This document shows, in pieces, positions 34,601 through 48,600 of a stretch of DNA of 64,000 bases. Location: the NCBI GenBank assembly GCA_020086605.1, contig JACBWW010000045.1:6167857-6231856 (forward strand), read 5' to 3'. Below the pieces are notes generated by a model, which was not told the DNA's origin, did no database searches, and saw only the letters and a program-made list of their open reading frames with translations. This stretch comes from Lanius collurio. Lineage: Eukaryota; Chordata; Aves; Passeriformes; Laniidae. Both the position numbers and the translations under genes were made by a program. Position 1 is the stretch's first letter. Each line of letters opens with the position of its first letter.

Positions 34601-37600
34601 TTTTACAAGCACAAGTAAGCAGCCAGTACCTGCTATTTCAAAACACTAGAGGGACAGCTAGAAAGAAATGGTAAGAATGGAATTTGGAATATTCTTTGCC
34701 ATGACCTGGGGACAAATTTGAATGAAAACAAAGCCCATGAGGGAGCTGGGGTTCCCAACCCAACCAGCTACAGAGCAGCCACTCCATTCCCACTGAGAGG
34801 TCACTCTTCCATTAGGGGAAGGCAGCAGCACTGGAAAAGTGAGCAAAGCATAAGATAAAGGGTTAAAAGTATAAAACCCACTCAAGTTATCATCTTCTTT
34901 TGTGATTCCACATGTTCAGAGCTGCTAATTTAGAAAGTCACTCCTTTGCTTGCTCCCTCTGCTCCTGGTCTGGGTTTGCTCACACACAGCATTTGGAAGC
35001 TCAGCTGCAACGCCTGCAACCTACCCTTAGAAAAAACCTTTTTGTACCTCTTTGCTGCACCCAATTTTCCCTGGATGAGAAAAGCTGGACCCTGGATATC
35101 GTGTGCTACACTGACATTTTCCTTTTGCTGCTATTGATAACGTGGGGAAATCAGCTCCATCCCACTCAGAGCCAGCCACTGACAATCAGTAGCTCTCAGC
35201 TCCTTACTCGAGTACAACAGGGATGCAATAAAAGAGTTAACAACCAAAACACAGCACCCTTTGAACCCCCCTCCATATGGCTGCTCCCACCACAGCAGAT
35301 GGTGAAGCTATTTGTTTGCTGTTTACTCTTGATGTACTGTTTTCTGTCTTTGATAAAAATCACTGTGGCTAAACTGTAAAATTGACAGCTGCCCATTGCT
35401 GTTGTCCTTTCCTCACAGCTTGCTGTCTTCAAGCTCCAGAACACTGCTGAAGGAGGAGATTGCTCATATGCTGCAGCCTTCCCAATTGCTGTTTGCTGCT
35501 TCCCACTCCTCCCCAGAGCAGAGCTCCCCTTGCCTGAACAGTCCCACTGCTTGGGAAGCAAGAGCAGGAGACTCCAGAGGAGCCAGGGCTCTCTTACAGG
35601 CCATAAAAGTGAATTGTTACTGTGCAATATCTTGCAGCCCCCAGTTAAAAGTCCCAAATTATGGTATATTTTATCTTATGTGTCTTTATAAAAACAACAT
35701 CAAAACCCACACAGATGCTTGAGTTGAGTTAACCCTGTTGCATTTCATAACTTCAGACAAAGTTCTGGCTTTCCAAATAATTTACTTCCAACCCCAAGAA
35801 GTTCCAGCTCAACCGTGTGCCTCAGGATAGGCTTTATACAATCCCAGTCTCTGCCTGACTCCTCCTCCTTATAGAGGAGGCTCATATTTAATTCAAGTCT
35901 TTCTCAGTCACTTCCTTCTCCACCTCAGGAATGACATTTTGGCTGCCAACTATCCCAGGAACATGGCAGTGAGCAAGAGCTGTGATCGATTCCCAAATTC
36001 TACCCTGATAATGGATACAGGCATATTTCATGCAGATCACAGAACAGCGAGGCCTTCACTAAATTTTCCTTATGATTTATTCTATAAAACAGAGATGAGT
36101 CTAGAAAGTGCAGCAAAACCCCACCATCATTTATATAACAATGACAACAACATGCATCAATTTACAGTGTAAAAAGACATTTCTGGGGATTATTTCAGCC
36201 ACTATTGAATGAAGTCATTAGCTTTCCTTTCTTAGTACAACCCACTGAAAAATGATCCAAATGCCAACATCAAAATGAAACAAGAATTATGTACTGCTAA
36301 ATTATAAAACAATCTCCTTAATGTAGAAAAATCAATTCTGTAGGCAAGGTAGAAATTTGTAGAAATGCCTGTTTGGCAAGAAATAAGTATTATTCAGTCT
36401 TTTTAATATTTCCCAGGAGACTTTAAACTTAGATATTTATTTGAATTGATGTAATTCAGTCTCCAGAGAGGTCACTTCTATAGCAGTGGCTGCACAGAGG
36501 TTGATGGCACTTGCTCAGCTGTGTCTCTCCTCCCTAGAAGCAGTAGCAAGGTGACTTCTACCATTCACCTCAGAAATCCCAGGGTCAGGGCTGATGCCCA
36601 CTCAAGCCTCTCACCCAACAGTGACTCTCACATGGCAGCAGTGGGAGATTTTCTGCCCCTCACTGCTTTGAGTTAGAGCAGTTTCACTGGGAAATCCAGG
36701 TTTGCAAAGACAAGTTTTCCCAGCTATAACCTGTGCTCCAAGCTGCTCATTGTCCCAACGTGAGCCTCCCTAAGGGTGATTCAAGTGTTGTAACTTCAGA
36801 AAAGCTTCTGCTATCACTCTGAGTACAAACATTCATTTTGATAACAAATGTATTTGCAGCTTAGGTTTGCTTGAACCATTTACAGCTCTAAGGAAGATGT
36901 TTTGTTGGAAATTCTAATGTTCTCTTGGAGGTATTTTCTCTTCCAGACCATACTAAACCACTTCAAGCATCCAGGTTGCTCCCTGTGGTAGCTGTGCTTG
37001 GACAACTCCTACAACTTCCTCTGCATCTGCTACCTTGTGCTGCTGTTTGTAAGGTATGAATTTGTTATATTTTGAACAGTTGGGGGTCAGTCCCCAGGCT
37101 GAGCACTGGACTTGTGCTACATCTGAACAGGGAATTCCTTCTTCTTCACACTTCCATTTTGCCTAAGGAAGAATTAATAAAGTGTAATATTTGCTATAAG
37201 GCCTCAGAGAGCTCTACATGCTGATGGACACTAAAACACCTCTGCTGCTCCTTTAGGCTGAATCCACTATTTCTGTGTTACACCAACCTGTACCCTGAGC
37301 ACAACCCAGTCTCTGTGTTAACCTCTGCACTCTCCACCATGCCCTGTGGTTCATCCAGACTGGCCAGCCAGGCACACACCTCTGCAATCAGACAAATCTG
37401 ACACCCTGCTCTGCTTTTCAATCTGTTTGCACCATCAAATGAGAAATATTAATGGTCCAGCATGGACAGTGGATATTAATCCAGCTGGATGCAAATGCAT
37501 TTACAATTTTTGGACCAGGTTTGCTGAAGAGGATCAGTCATTGTTAGAATTACTTCAGTTACTTATTATGTGCAATGCATAGTGTCACTGGGAAGGTTGT

Positions 37601-39186
37601 GTTTCCTTGGCAACTATCAAATACTTCTTAATGTCTCTGAAGAATTTCTAGTAAATAATGATTTCAGTGCTTTCAAGCTCATATTTTAAACTAACTTTTT
37701 GGTTAGCTTAATCCTACCTCCAGTTTGTATTTAATTTATTATTGTCAGGTGGGTGAACATTTTTGGGAAGCAAAGTTTTTCACCTTAGTTCTCTGTAGGC
37801 TTTCAGAGCAGCACCTCTGAAGAAATCAGAGGTATCAGTGAGAAATAAAAACATGCAAGGGACCTACTCCATCTTTCACAGAAATCTAGAAACAAACTGA
37901 ATTAAGGGAAATACTGAAATTACATACCAAACACCAACTCCCACTTATGTGTGTTTTTCTCAGGTAGCTACTACATGGAGAACAGGAACAGCAAATCCAC
38001 TTTTATTACAGAGATAAGGACAGCGATTGCAAAAACTGAAGTAAGAGGATAAAAAACAGCTTTAAATTGAGCTGGCACTGAGACAACACTGGTTGGGTTT
38101 TGGGGGTTTTGTTGTTGTTGATTTGGTTTTTCAGTTTGTGGTTATTTTTGGTTTGGTTTTGTTATCACTGTCCACAAAAAATAAAATATTAAGTGACTAG
38201 TACAATCTGCCTTGTGGTTCCTAAAATGAAAGTATCACACAAGTGCACATATAATTATTGAACATTAAGAAACATTGGAGGGTACACACTAAATTCGGAA
38301 CAATGATTCCCTTCAAGGGATTTCTTTAATAAGAGTCATTTTTGATACCTAAAACCACTAGAAGGCAGCCCAGTTATTTTCTTTGGAGCCAGTATTTTTC
38401 CTCACAACTAAAGCTTTGCTGTAGGAGAACGTCAGCCAGAAAACAGTTTATGGAAAAGGGAAGTCAATTGGTTTTGTAAGCTATAAAGGTCAAAACACTT
38501 CTGAGAAATATTCCCTTTGGAAAGCTTGGAAGCAACCTTTTCCTCCAAAATTTTATGACAGCTGGCAAAGCAGGAAGACATATGCTTTTTTGTATTGCCT
38601 AAATAAAAATGACTGATCTGACTTATTAACACTGATTTTCTCAAGATGAAAAACAGAGTTTCCAGCATTTTATGCCATCCTTAATATTCATTAGCAATAT
38701 CTGCTTTTAGATGAGCAATATTTATCCTAAACATCTGTTTGCAGGATCAGTTAGAGGATTTAGAAGATATGCTTCCAAATTTATTAGCTTTCTCAGAAAG
38801 TATTTTTCAGTCTATTGAGAATGATTAACTGAAGCTTTTAAGGCTACAGAAATAAAAACAAGCACTAAGGTCTGATAAAAGTCATACTTGTAATTATCTG
38901 ATTCATAAACCACAGAAGTTCAGCTACTTATATTTTGAAAAAAACATTTCAGAGTTTTCTTTTCCATAACACTATTAAAACCAGGGAAGAGACTATACTA
39001 TATTCTGAAAATAGAATAGTAAATTCCTTGTAGTAGATAAAGTAAATAAAAAAAAAAAAACAAAAAAAAAAACCACACAACCCTGCAAACTAAATAAATA
39101 ACACAGACATGTAAGAACAAGAGCCGAGTACAAACTCTTACTAAAAATCCATACAGCTTCCAGGAGGCAAGACAGCCCAATCCTCC
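31626..39186. other. Unique non-coding sequence, 7.5 kb
   Basis: No gene or interspersed repeat was recognised. Frames at 34,912-35,379 (155 codons, plus) and 35,196-35,657 (153 codons, minus) overlap each other and lack domains. A 16-bp perfect palindrome AAGGGATTAATCCCTT lies at 34,514-34,529. A T/G-rich low-complexity stretch lies at about 38,090-38,165. A poly(A)-like tract at 39,048-39,073 precedes the next CR1. Confidence 0.5.
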
Positions 39187-39540
39187 CTACAAAGCCAGGC
39201 TGAGAGAGCAGGGGCAGCTCAGCCTGGAGAGGGCTCCAGGGGCAGACTGGGGCTGTTCCAGTGCCTTAAAGGGGATTAGAAAGAGGGAGAGGGACTTCCT
39301 ACACAGGCACACAGTGACAGCACAAGGGGCAAGGATTGAAAACGAAAAAAGGGAAGATTTAGATCAGAGATTAGAAGGAAATACTTCACACTGGGGGTGG
39401 TGAGGCCCTGGCACAGATTGCCCACAGAAATGATGGCTGCTCCATCCCTGGCAGTGTCCCAGGCCAGGCTGGACGGGGCTTAGACCAGCCTGGCACAGTG
39501 GAAGGTGTCCCTGCCCTTGGCACGGGAGTTGGGAAAGAAT
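39187..39540 (+). mobile_element. CR1 LINE fragment (sense), 3' terminus missing
   Basis: The blocks CAGCTCAGCCTGGAGAGGGC near 39,216 and TAGAAGGAAATACTTCACAC near 39,372 are followed by GGTGAGGCCCTGGCACAGAT near 39,399. GGCTGCTCCATCCCTGGCAG near 39,435 and AGTGGAAGGTGTCCCTGCCC near 39,498 complete the order expected for a sense CR1. The element becomes unrecognisable after about 39,530, before the usual terminal ATTCTATGA-type repeat. Because CR1 copies normally keep the 3' end, this suggests later deletion or decay. Nearby minus-strand frames of 61-93 codons are shadows of the element. Confidence 0.93.
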
Positions 39541-42500
39541 CTCCAACATCCCAACAAGCCAGAGATTTTATGATAAAAGGAACAAGCAAGAAAATCTACA
39601 ATTAACTGGAAATCTTTAAAGAGTGAGTCTATTAGATCACACCCAGAGTCTCTGAAATAAAAGAACCCAGAATATCCAGACTTTTCCATATATACAGTAA
39701 CCCTCTTTGTTGTAGGCAGCAGCTGAAGAGTAGCTCTAGGGAAGCAGGATGCCAGCGCCACCAGGGAAGCAGGATGCCAGCCCCGGTGCCAGCCCCGCCC
39801 GGGCAGGCTGGTTTAAGGGGTGGGGTGTCACTCGTGGACACAAGAACAGCCAGGCATGGTGGGCATGCTGGGGGCACTGAACAGTGTGCCCAAAGACGGG
39901 TACATCACAGGGGCACCGACATGGAGGGTACAGAGGTGCTCAGGAACTCATCTCTTGTTCTGCAATCAGCTTTACTCCTTGCTAAGCACAGGCCACGCTT
40001 GCCAGAGTCCCAGGAACACTCACTGGACAGACATTTTAACCAATACTTGCAGGCTCCCTGTCAACATTCACAGAAAGCACTAAAATTTTGTGCACATGAA
40101 GGCAGTTACTTAAAATATACAGTAAACAGGAAGTGGAATGTTATTAATGCCTTCAAAAATAGGAGCTGTTAGACAGCCATGCTATTTGTGTTCCTCATGC
40201 AGACTGCCCCACTTTCTCACTGTTCTCTATAGTGACTCCAGCACAATATTCTCACTTATGTACTTAAGTACATGAATTTTTCTCCTCCAGGGAGCTTTTT
40301 TTACTTCTTTAACACCATCCAGCTGTCTAACACTGGGATACTCTCCTCATAATGAGGCAGGAGAACAACAACAAAGACTTCCAAACTTACACAGTAAACT
40401 ATCACTGCCGTGCAACACAAACCTCGTCCAGTTCATCTTAACCAAGGTGCACTCTCCCTTTCCTTCTCAGCAGGCTCAGTCCTGAGCACAGCCACACTGC
40501 AATGTAAACCTGAAGATTTCAGTTTTGTTGCACTACAACAATCCTTTGAAATACTACAGGTAACAACAAGCAAGTCCAGCAGCTTTACCACATAATTTCC
40601 ATAACAGGAAATAAAACAAAAACTCCCCTCCACAATGGAATTGCTGGTTCACCACCAGCCACTAGAAGGATTGCCCTTCTGCTTCAGAGGAACACAACAA
40701 ATTATTTCCTTCTCTTTGTTAAAACAGGTTTTCAGAAGTATTACAGTGCTCCTAGATAAAGTCAAATTATGGGGTTAGTTTGGTTTGGTTTTACTTTACC
40801 CAATACATCTAAACAATCAACTGATCAGTAGATCTTGCTATGTTTTTTTCCAAATGCAAAATACACAGCCCACTGTTTTCCATCACACCAGACATTACAT
40901 CCTTCTTTGCTGAACCTCCCAGAGCTCCAGGAAAGCCCCCAGGACTTGCAGATTTTGTCCAATCAGCTTAGAGGCTTTCAGAGCAGGGATGGTGAGCCCA
41001 GTGTTAGACACCACCGACCCCAGGGACTTCACCAGCTGAGTTTTGGGATCTCTGGGCTTGCTTTTTTGTACCCATGACCCAACCAGCCAGTTCTGGGCTT
41101 TGCTTCTCAAATTACTCCAATAACCACATATGGGAGAATTTAGAGCCAAGCCAAGAGATAGAAAAGGGATAATGATAGAACAAAAGGATAAAAGGAAAGT
41201 AGTGAGGAAAATCAAGACAAAATGCAGTGATTTAACCCACATTATCATGTGATATCTGAAGTATAAAATTCTTAAGAAAAATTCCTCAGGACAGGAAGGC
41301 AGTTGAGGCTGCTGGTCTTTGAATTGTAATGTGCCAAGACAGCTCTTTAATCTTGCAGCCTATCTATAGTAACATTCTGCACTTCTACAGAGCTAAGCTA
41401 TTTTTTACTTTCCTCTCACTCTTCTTCCCATGCTATCTAATGCTAATGTGTAAAGTGAGTAATAGACTTTCAGCAAAAATCAAGTTTTTCAGTTATTCTG
41501 ATTCCCTGCCTGCCCTTTCTGAGGAGCTCAGTAAGGCTTGTCAGTGCAGGGTCAAACACTTCACACCATCCTACCCCCTATCCCTGGAGTCCTCCAAAAA
41601 GCAGGGCAAAGCATAGAATTAATTCAGCTCTATCTTCACACAGGCCAACTGCAGCCAGGGGTTTGAGCCTGAACAGATGTTTCCCAAGCCTCAACAGAAA
41701 CTGTATTAGAAAATGCAGGATTATGGATATGGATGTATTCACTCATTAACCAAATTCTGCATTAAGTGCTATTTAATGCAAGTAACCAGTAAGAGGTACA
41801 GTAAACTGGAAAAACCTCAGTACATTAACAGCAAAAGGAAAGGTACTGATAATTTGCCCAAACAGAAGAAGAAAAATTGTTCCAATTACCTGCTACTATA
41901 AATTTGTACAGCAGCTCATTCCCTTACCAGACCTGAACTGGCCAATACAACTCCTATTTTCTGGCCCTTCCCTGTGAACAGAACGTGAACACAGTTCCAG
42001 CTCAGGTCCCCATGGTCTTTAGTTCTCTTTTATTGTTTCACTGTTCTTTGGTATTAAATTCTGAACCTTTCTGTGAAAACCTGGGAGATCCCCAATCTTG
42101 CAGAATTTCAGGAGACTGCATTTACACTGCAGATGGACTTGTAGGTAGAAAACAAAGAGTGACAGTCCCCCAAGCTGTAGAACTGGCATCTTCCTTACAG
42201 GCACAGCTCATGCTTATTTGGAGCTCCAAAGTCTTGCTCCAAACCATGTGATTACAAGTAATAATCACAAAATGATTTTGTCTTCTTATGTTTCCCTCTC
42301 CTATGAAGGCTGTTATTTAAAATGAAGGCAAAATCAAGCATTGCTATTTAGTACCAACTGCACTTTAATAAACTTTAGTAACCAAACCTGTCAGAGATAT
42401 GTTATTAAATACAAACTTGCACAGCTCATCACCCAGCTGCAGACTCAGAATGGAAGGGGGGTGTAGGAATTCCCATCACTGAGTCACTTCAAAGCAGCCC

Positions 42501-45294
42501 CCAGCATCATTTTCAAACTCAAGCTATGTCATGCCTCCAATAATGTTATATTATGACTTATTCTTTGCCTCAGCAGCGACACAAACACCAGTTAAAATGC
42601 ATTCCCAGCAGCCAATGTTTTCTTCAGGTTGGAAGGCATTTGGAATCCACATGCCTACATTAGCCTTTCCTTCTATTCATTATTGTCCTATTTCCAAGAT
42701 CTAATTTCCACAAATACCTTCACACACCTTGCTGCCTTTCCCCCCATTTCCATCTTCCTTACTGATGGCACATCTAGGAATTCATGCATAGAGCTTGTCA
42801 TCCAGATGATGACAGAATCATTTCTTCAAAAATAAACATAAGAACCCTGCCTTCTAAGGTTATTATTTTTATTGGTTCTTATTTCAAAGAAAATAGGGAG
42901 AAAAGGAGAAGGCAAAGAAAATTCACTCTGTGCTGATAAGAACTACAGCAGTAAAATGCACTGAGAAAAAAACTAAGTGGAGACAGGAAGATATTTAAAA
43001 AGAGGTACCTGTACAAGTATTTACTAAAACATTAACCTTTTTTGAGAGGGTCAGTAAGGGAAGGAAACACATTTCCTGTATTCCTATATATGGCCTTCAA
43101 GATCAAGCTTAGGAAAAGGAATCTTAATTGCAGAGAATTGCACCGAGTTTAAAATATATCCACATAAAAGAATTTCTAATCAGGTAATTCCTCCATATAA
43201 ACAGTTCTGATAAAGCATGTTATCTTCAGTTCATCAGCTGATAATCCTTGTGTCTCATGGGCTGGTTTGCTTAAAATGAAAATTGGGTAGAATTCCCTGT
43301 TGAGAAACTAATCCATATCCAATGAGCACCACCTTTTGTATGAATTTAAATCATCAAGCATACACATTTTTGAATTGCATGTCCTAACTGCAAAAGTTAT
43401 TTGTTTCCTTAGAGATCATACTTCTATATGTTCAGTATAATGCATTTAATGTTTCTCACATAATGCTTGTTTACACCCCAGAAACTGTTTAAATGATTAT
43501 GCCTTTCCTTCTTTTCAATCTCTGCATCAGCAATGAATACTGAACTGTAAAATCACCTTTTGGGACCTTAATCTGTTGCCAAGGATACTGGGGATATAAT
43601 TATGATTTTATTGTAGACTAACTCAAAGACTTCTCTTTGTTGAAAGTGCAATTCAGCCTCATGCACTGTTAATTGCAGCTACACACCTCCTTCCACCCTG
43701 CCATTGAGGAGTGCGAGGAAAATTATACCCCAGCACTCCTGGGACTCAGATTCTGCTTCTGATCCATGGATCCTGAGGCACAAAGGCTCAGAGGGACTCA
43801 CTGAAGGTCAAAACTTCTGCTGGAAATCAAGGGCCACCCTAATGGAAGCTGATCAAGTCCATACAGGGCTGGTCAGAGGCTGCTTACCCTGCAAATTCTG
43901 CCTTTGGTGGGTGCAGGAAGGCAGCTGGGAGCTCCCCCAGTATTCCCCAGTGCTATCCACGGCTGTGTCTGACCAGCACCACTCCAGTCCAGGGGCTGTC
44001 ATTGCTCACCTGCAGCTGGGACCTCCTTGGCCAAAGCTGCCAGCTCTCAGGAGGAACATCAATGAATTAGCTAAAGTTGCACTCCAAAAAGCACAGAACT
44101 TGAAGAAAATGGAGCCAATAATTATTGCAACTGGAGTGATAAACTGATATGGAGACTCAGTAATGCAGGAACAGGGGGGTGGGGTGTTCCTCCTTGTTTC
44201 TTTGGGTTTTTTTTTACTAATTTCCCAAATTTTTTTTTAGAGTAATAGACTATTCCCCTTCACACAGCTCTGAAGCTTGGTACAAGTCCTGTGGACTCAT
44301 TCTTCTCCCCACTCTTATCTTTAAAGCAAAAGAGCTAAAATAAGAAGGGGATAACATCAGTTAAAAAGAAGAAAAAAACCAGACATTTACCAAAGGTGCA
44401 ATTCAACCCAAATGCATCCATCCAAAATTTGAAAACCATCACACAAGGGGAGGGAAAAATACAAAAGAGCTAAAACACCTTGAAGAATTTCAAGCACGTA
44501 TTTGCAATTCAGACCCTAAATTTGCTGCTGCAGGAATTTTCTGTCACAGTTCAGGAGCACATCCTCTGTGCTGGCCCTGCAGGCAGTTCCAGCTCGCAGG
44601 GCCTCAGCAGCTCCTTGGCACTGGGACAGTTTCTGGGCCACATTTCAATCTGTGTGCATCCTGCTCTCTGCAGTTGGACATCCTGGTAGCCTGAACTGAT
44701 CTGTATCAAGCAGGACTATAATGTGTATTATGAAATAGCTCGAACCTCTCATCAACTGCCTCCAAAAACACTCCTCAGTCAGCTCAGCCATGTCTTCCAT
44801 GTTGAAGCAGAGTGATGGGAAACCCAAAAAACTCAGTACTTTCAGATAACATCCACATATAACATCAACCAAGCCTTTACAGACATTTATCTTTTTTTTA
44901 AAACATTTCACTGCTGAAACTGAGCCATTTTCTCTTTCATACCTTGAAAAGTTTGAGGTGTCATCAATGCATCACCCTCACCTAAGAACAAAAAAATACC
45001 AACTAGCCTACTAATTTTGGAAACAAACAAAAAACCCCTAACAAAACAACAAAAACCTCTCAATGCACTCTCATTTTGATTTCTGTTTTCAAATACTTAA
45101 TTGTTTGCTCCTTTTACTGAGAATATTTAGTGGTAGCATCACTAGTAGACATGAAGTGGCTTCAAATGAGTGTATTTCCTTTTTTCCCCAAACAGACATT
45201 TGCCAGTGACTTTAATGGAAAGCTGGTTTGGGATGCAGGTAGGTGATTTTATTTGCCCTGTGTAAGACAGTGCAATAGCAATCCCCTTTCCTCC
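39541..45294. other. Unique non-coding sequence
   Basis: No gene or interspersed repeat was recognised. A near-duplicate AGGGAAGCAGGATGCCAGC occurs twice at about 39,737-39,782, a tiny tandem duplication of 27 bp. Frames reach 147 codons (43,704-44,147) without any domain. Confidence 0.5.
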
Positions 45295-45650
45295 CCGCGA
45301 AGCACAGGCTGCTTTTTTTAAATAAAAGAAACATTCATTGCTTGTTTCAGGAGACAAAATTTCCTCTCTGTGTGGCCGGTAGAGGGAAGCATCACATCCC
45401 CAAATGTGGCCCAGGACGCCCATACCGAACGCACCAGCCCAAGTGTGAGCGTTTCATGAGTTTCATGGTTAAATTCCAATAAAGTTCTGCCCCAGAAAGC
45501 AGAACAGCCCCGCAGCGCTGCCGGAAATACCAAAGCAGGCTGCGGTTCTCGCACCAGATGATGTTCCAGAGCAGCACGGGAGGAATGAGCCACACTGGGC
45601 AACATCTGCGAGGGGCAGTTCAATTTTGGCACGAACATTCTATTCAGGTT
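45295..45650. other. Small CpG cluster with a CTCF-like motif
   Basis: CpG dinucleotides are concentrated here (CCCGCGAAG, GGCCGGTAG, ACCGAACGCACC, CCGCAGCGCTGCCGG, GCGGTTCTCGC) and are sparse on either side. The plus strand has CCGGTAGAGGGAAG at 45,376-45,389, 13 of 14 positions of the CTCF consensus. An AATAAA at 45,478-45,483 is followed by GTTCTG...CAGAAC, a small inverted repeat. A 106-codon minus frame has no domain. It may be a fragment of an unrecognised LTR or retrocopy, or a minor regulatory island. Confidence 0.4.
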
Positions 45651-48600
45651 CAGTTTGGTTGGTGGTTCTTTGTGTTTTCCCTCCAGATGTTCTAAAGCTC
45701 CGCTCTTCCCTGATGGCAGTGGCAGGTAGAAGCACTTGGTGAAGCAAATCCAGATCTATTCCCTACTCTCCTGTTTTCATCTTAATTGTATTCCAAGTTG
45801 AAAGTATATAAATTCCTTTAAAATGAATTCAAGCAGGGAATTCTGCTTGGAAAGCACAGGTAAGAACAGCCAGAACGTGCCCTACCACCACACTTGTTTG
45901 CTGCAACACCTGACATTTAACACTGAAGGAAGCACCATTGCCATGGTTCTCTCAGATCTGTGGAAATCCTTTCTGTTCCCAGTGTCACACTGATTTTCAG
46001 CTCCTTCACAAGGCCAAATCTTGTCCTCACACAGGGGAAAAAAAAAAAATCAAAACAGATTTTAGCACTAAAGACCCTCTTGTAACCCACCATGAGTTCA
46101 GATTTTGGGTTTGTATTCATTCCTCTAATTAACATGAGTACTCTCTGCAGCATCTTGTTTGGGAACACTGGAAAAAGCTGTACCAATTTTAGCAATAATC
46201 TTTCTTGTCTTCAGCCTACTCCCCTGTTTCAGTTCTTTTCCTTCCAAATAAAGCAATGCCTGCTCAATCTAGCACTTGGAATACAACAAACATTGCAATA
46301 TCCTCATTTCTCAGGGCTCAAAAACAGCAAGGGGAGACCAAGTTATCTGCAATTTTCTCTAACCTTATTTCTCCCCATCTTCACCTATCAGACAGGTGAC
46401 TCCTTAATAACTTCTTTATTACTCTGCTAATAGACAGTCTCCAAACAGTCCCTTTGGGGTCACAACTTGCTGCAAACCTTCAGTAACAAACAAGACCTGA
46501 ATCACATTTCAGTGACATTACAGGTTCAAAAGTAATTTTGTCTTGGTCTGTGAGGAATTCTCTGCTGAGCATGGCCACTGAAAGCTCAAATTGCTTCTGG
46601 TACATGTGGAAGGTTAATTGGTTATTAATTGCACCCCATATTTGGGACTTCAAAACGCTCTGTCCCAACGACTTCTCCTCCTACAGTTATTGCTGCCAGT
46701 CAACAGTCACTTGTTAACTTATATCAGACAGAAAGAAAAACTGGGTTTAAGTTAATAAAGTCCTTGCCTTCAACATGAAGAACTCATTACTAGTTTTTAA
46801 AATTGTATCTCTGAGGTAATTTCATAAGTATTCTTCAGAAAACTTTTATGAACAGAACTTTGACAGGGCAGCAAGGCACAGAAAGCCCTGATGAAGGGGG
46901 ATTTAGTCCTTCCAGGGTTTCTCTGACACTGCTCAAACACTACACTGGACCCTTCCCTCCAGAGAAGTCAGGTTTACATCAAGTCAGTGACTTCCAATGT
47001 TTTCAACAATTACAATATCCAGCTATGCACAATCAGGAATATATTTTTATAGAGAACACACAGCAGTATCTTGCATAAATTATTTTTGCAGCTTTTTCCT
47101 CTAGTTACATACTTATGGATGTTTTCATACAATGCCTGGTTTCCTGTCCCATCATCACTTCCTACCTAACAAAGCTCCAGAGGGCATAAATCACAATGCA
47201 AGCCATGAATCAGTGTTAACACCAATGGTCCTCTCTGTAGACTCAGGAAACAGTGGGGTGGTTTGGTGTTCCTTATATCCATAACAGAACACCAAGACCT
47301 GCAGAAACATAGGCTGGATTTATACATGCAGAAATAAACACAAACAGCAAATCAAATCCTTTGTTTTATAATTCTGTATTCCTGGAAAGTCTAGACACTT
47401 CCATCATGTGGATTTTAAAACTAGGGAAATCTTAGAGTCAGATGTGAAATGGTGATAAAATACATCATTTTGTGCAAATTTCCCAATTCGTGCTGTTCTC
47501 TTTCTTTGTGCAGCTCTGTGCTACAGAGGGCTCAGCTGCTCTGCGGGAACATGAATTGCTCTTACACAAGTGAGTCTGGTTTGAAGGTAAAGGCCATTGA
47601 ACTTTAACTTTCACCATGGTCATGACACACCCCAGTAAATACTGACCACAGTATTTTCCTGTGTAGGATTCACCATCACCCCAATACCCAGCACAGGAAG
47701 TCACCTCTGCTTTCCAGGCCTCTCATGCACTCAGGTTTCAGAGGAGACCATCAAAGCACACACCAAGACCTTTATTTTATCCCTAAGAACTACATAAAAA
47801 ATGAAGGGGAATAATGGAATAGCACAACTAGGGGGGGACTAAAGATGAGACTCAACAGATTCACTTCTTAGTTAGGCCTCAACAGCCTTGCTTCTACTCC
47901 CTGCCTAAATTATAAATTAAAATACAACAGCACTACATCATGGCAGAATTTCTCAAGGACTTAAAATACAAAGAGGAACAGTATGAAAGGAAATTCAGCT
48001 GGTGACCAGAAAACTGTCTGCCTCTGGCACTTGGAAAAGCTCTGTCTCCACATGGTCTGTGCTTCCAGCTGATTTCAGCACTGCAGAAACCTTCTTCTTA
48101 CTCATGGGCCTATTTCCAAAACTTACAACTTAGAAATGGGCAGAAGCTGGGCTTCCATTTTGTGCTGGTAAAGGTCAAACCTGAATTTCTTCAACAGCAA
48201 CCAATGTTCTTTGTGTAGAGGATAAATCCTGAGCATATCCTGCTCTTTAAAACAGAGATGCTCTGGTTACCCACAAGTACCTGCCCTTCAGAGATACACA
48301 GCCTCTCCAAAATTCCATATCCTGTCTACAGGTTAAAGATGGATTTTAACTGCAATGACTTGGTGCTCTCCAAGTGTCAGAGATCATTTCTAGAAATTAT
48401 TTTCATTTTATTGCAGTCTCAGCTCCAACTTCAGTTACCTTGTTGACTTTTCAAATATCTGAAGATGTAATATTGTCCTGTACCATTAATTTGTGTCTTG
48501 TTTCTACCATGGTTTCAGGAAAAAAAAAAAAAAAAAGCTTTGTCACTTAATTACATTATGCCACTATTAATGAAAACATTTGGTGCTTTTCAGCGTTGTT

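Noticed and set aside
34912..35657. Two overlapping frames of 155 (+) and 153 (-) codons
   Set aside because: Opposite-strand overlap, no family motif, and lengths expected from chance in 64 kb. Neither has promoter or splice context.
43704..44147. 147-codon plus-strand frame
   Set aside because: Tryptophan- and serine-rich translation without domain structure. It probably reflects a GC-richer patch.
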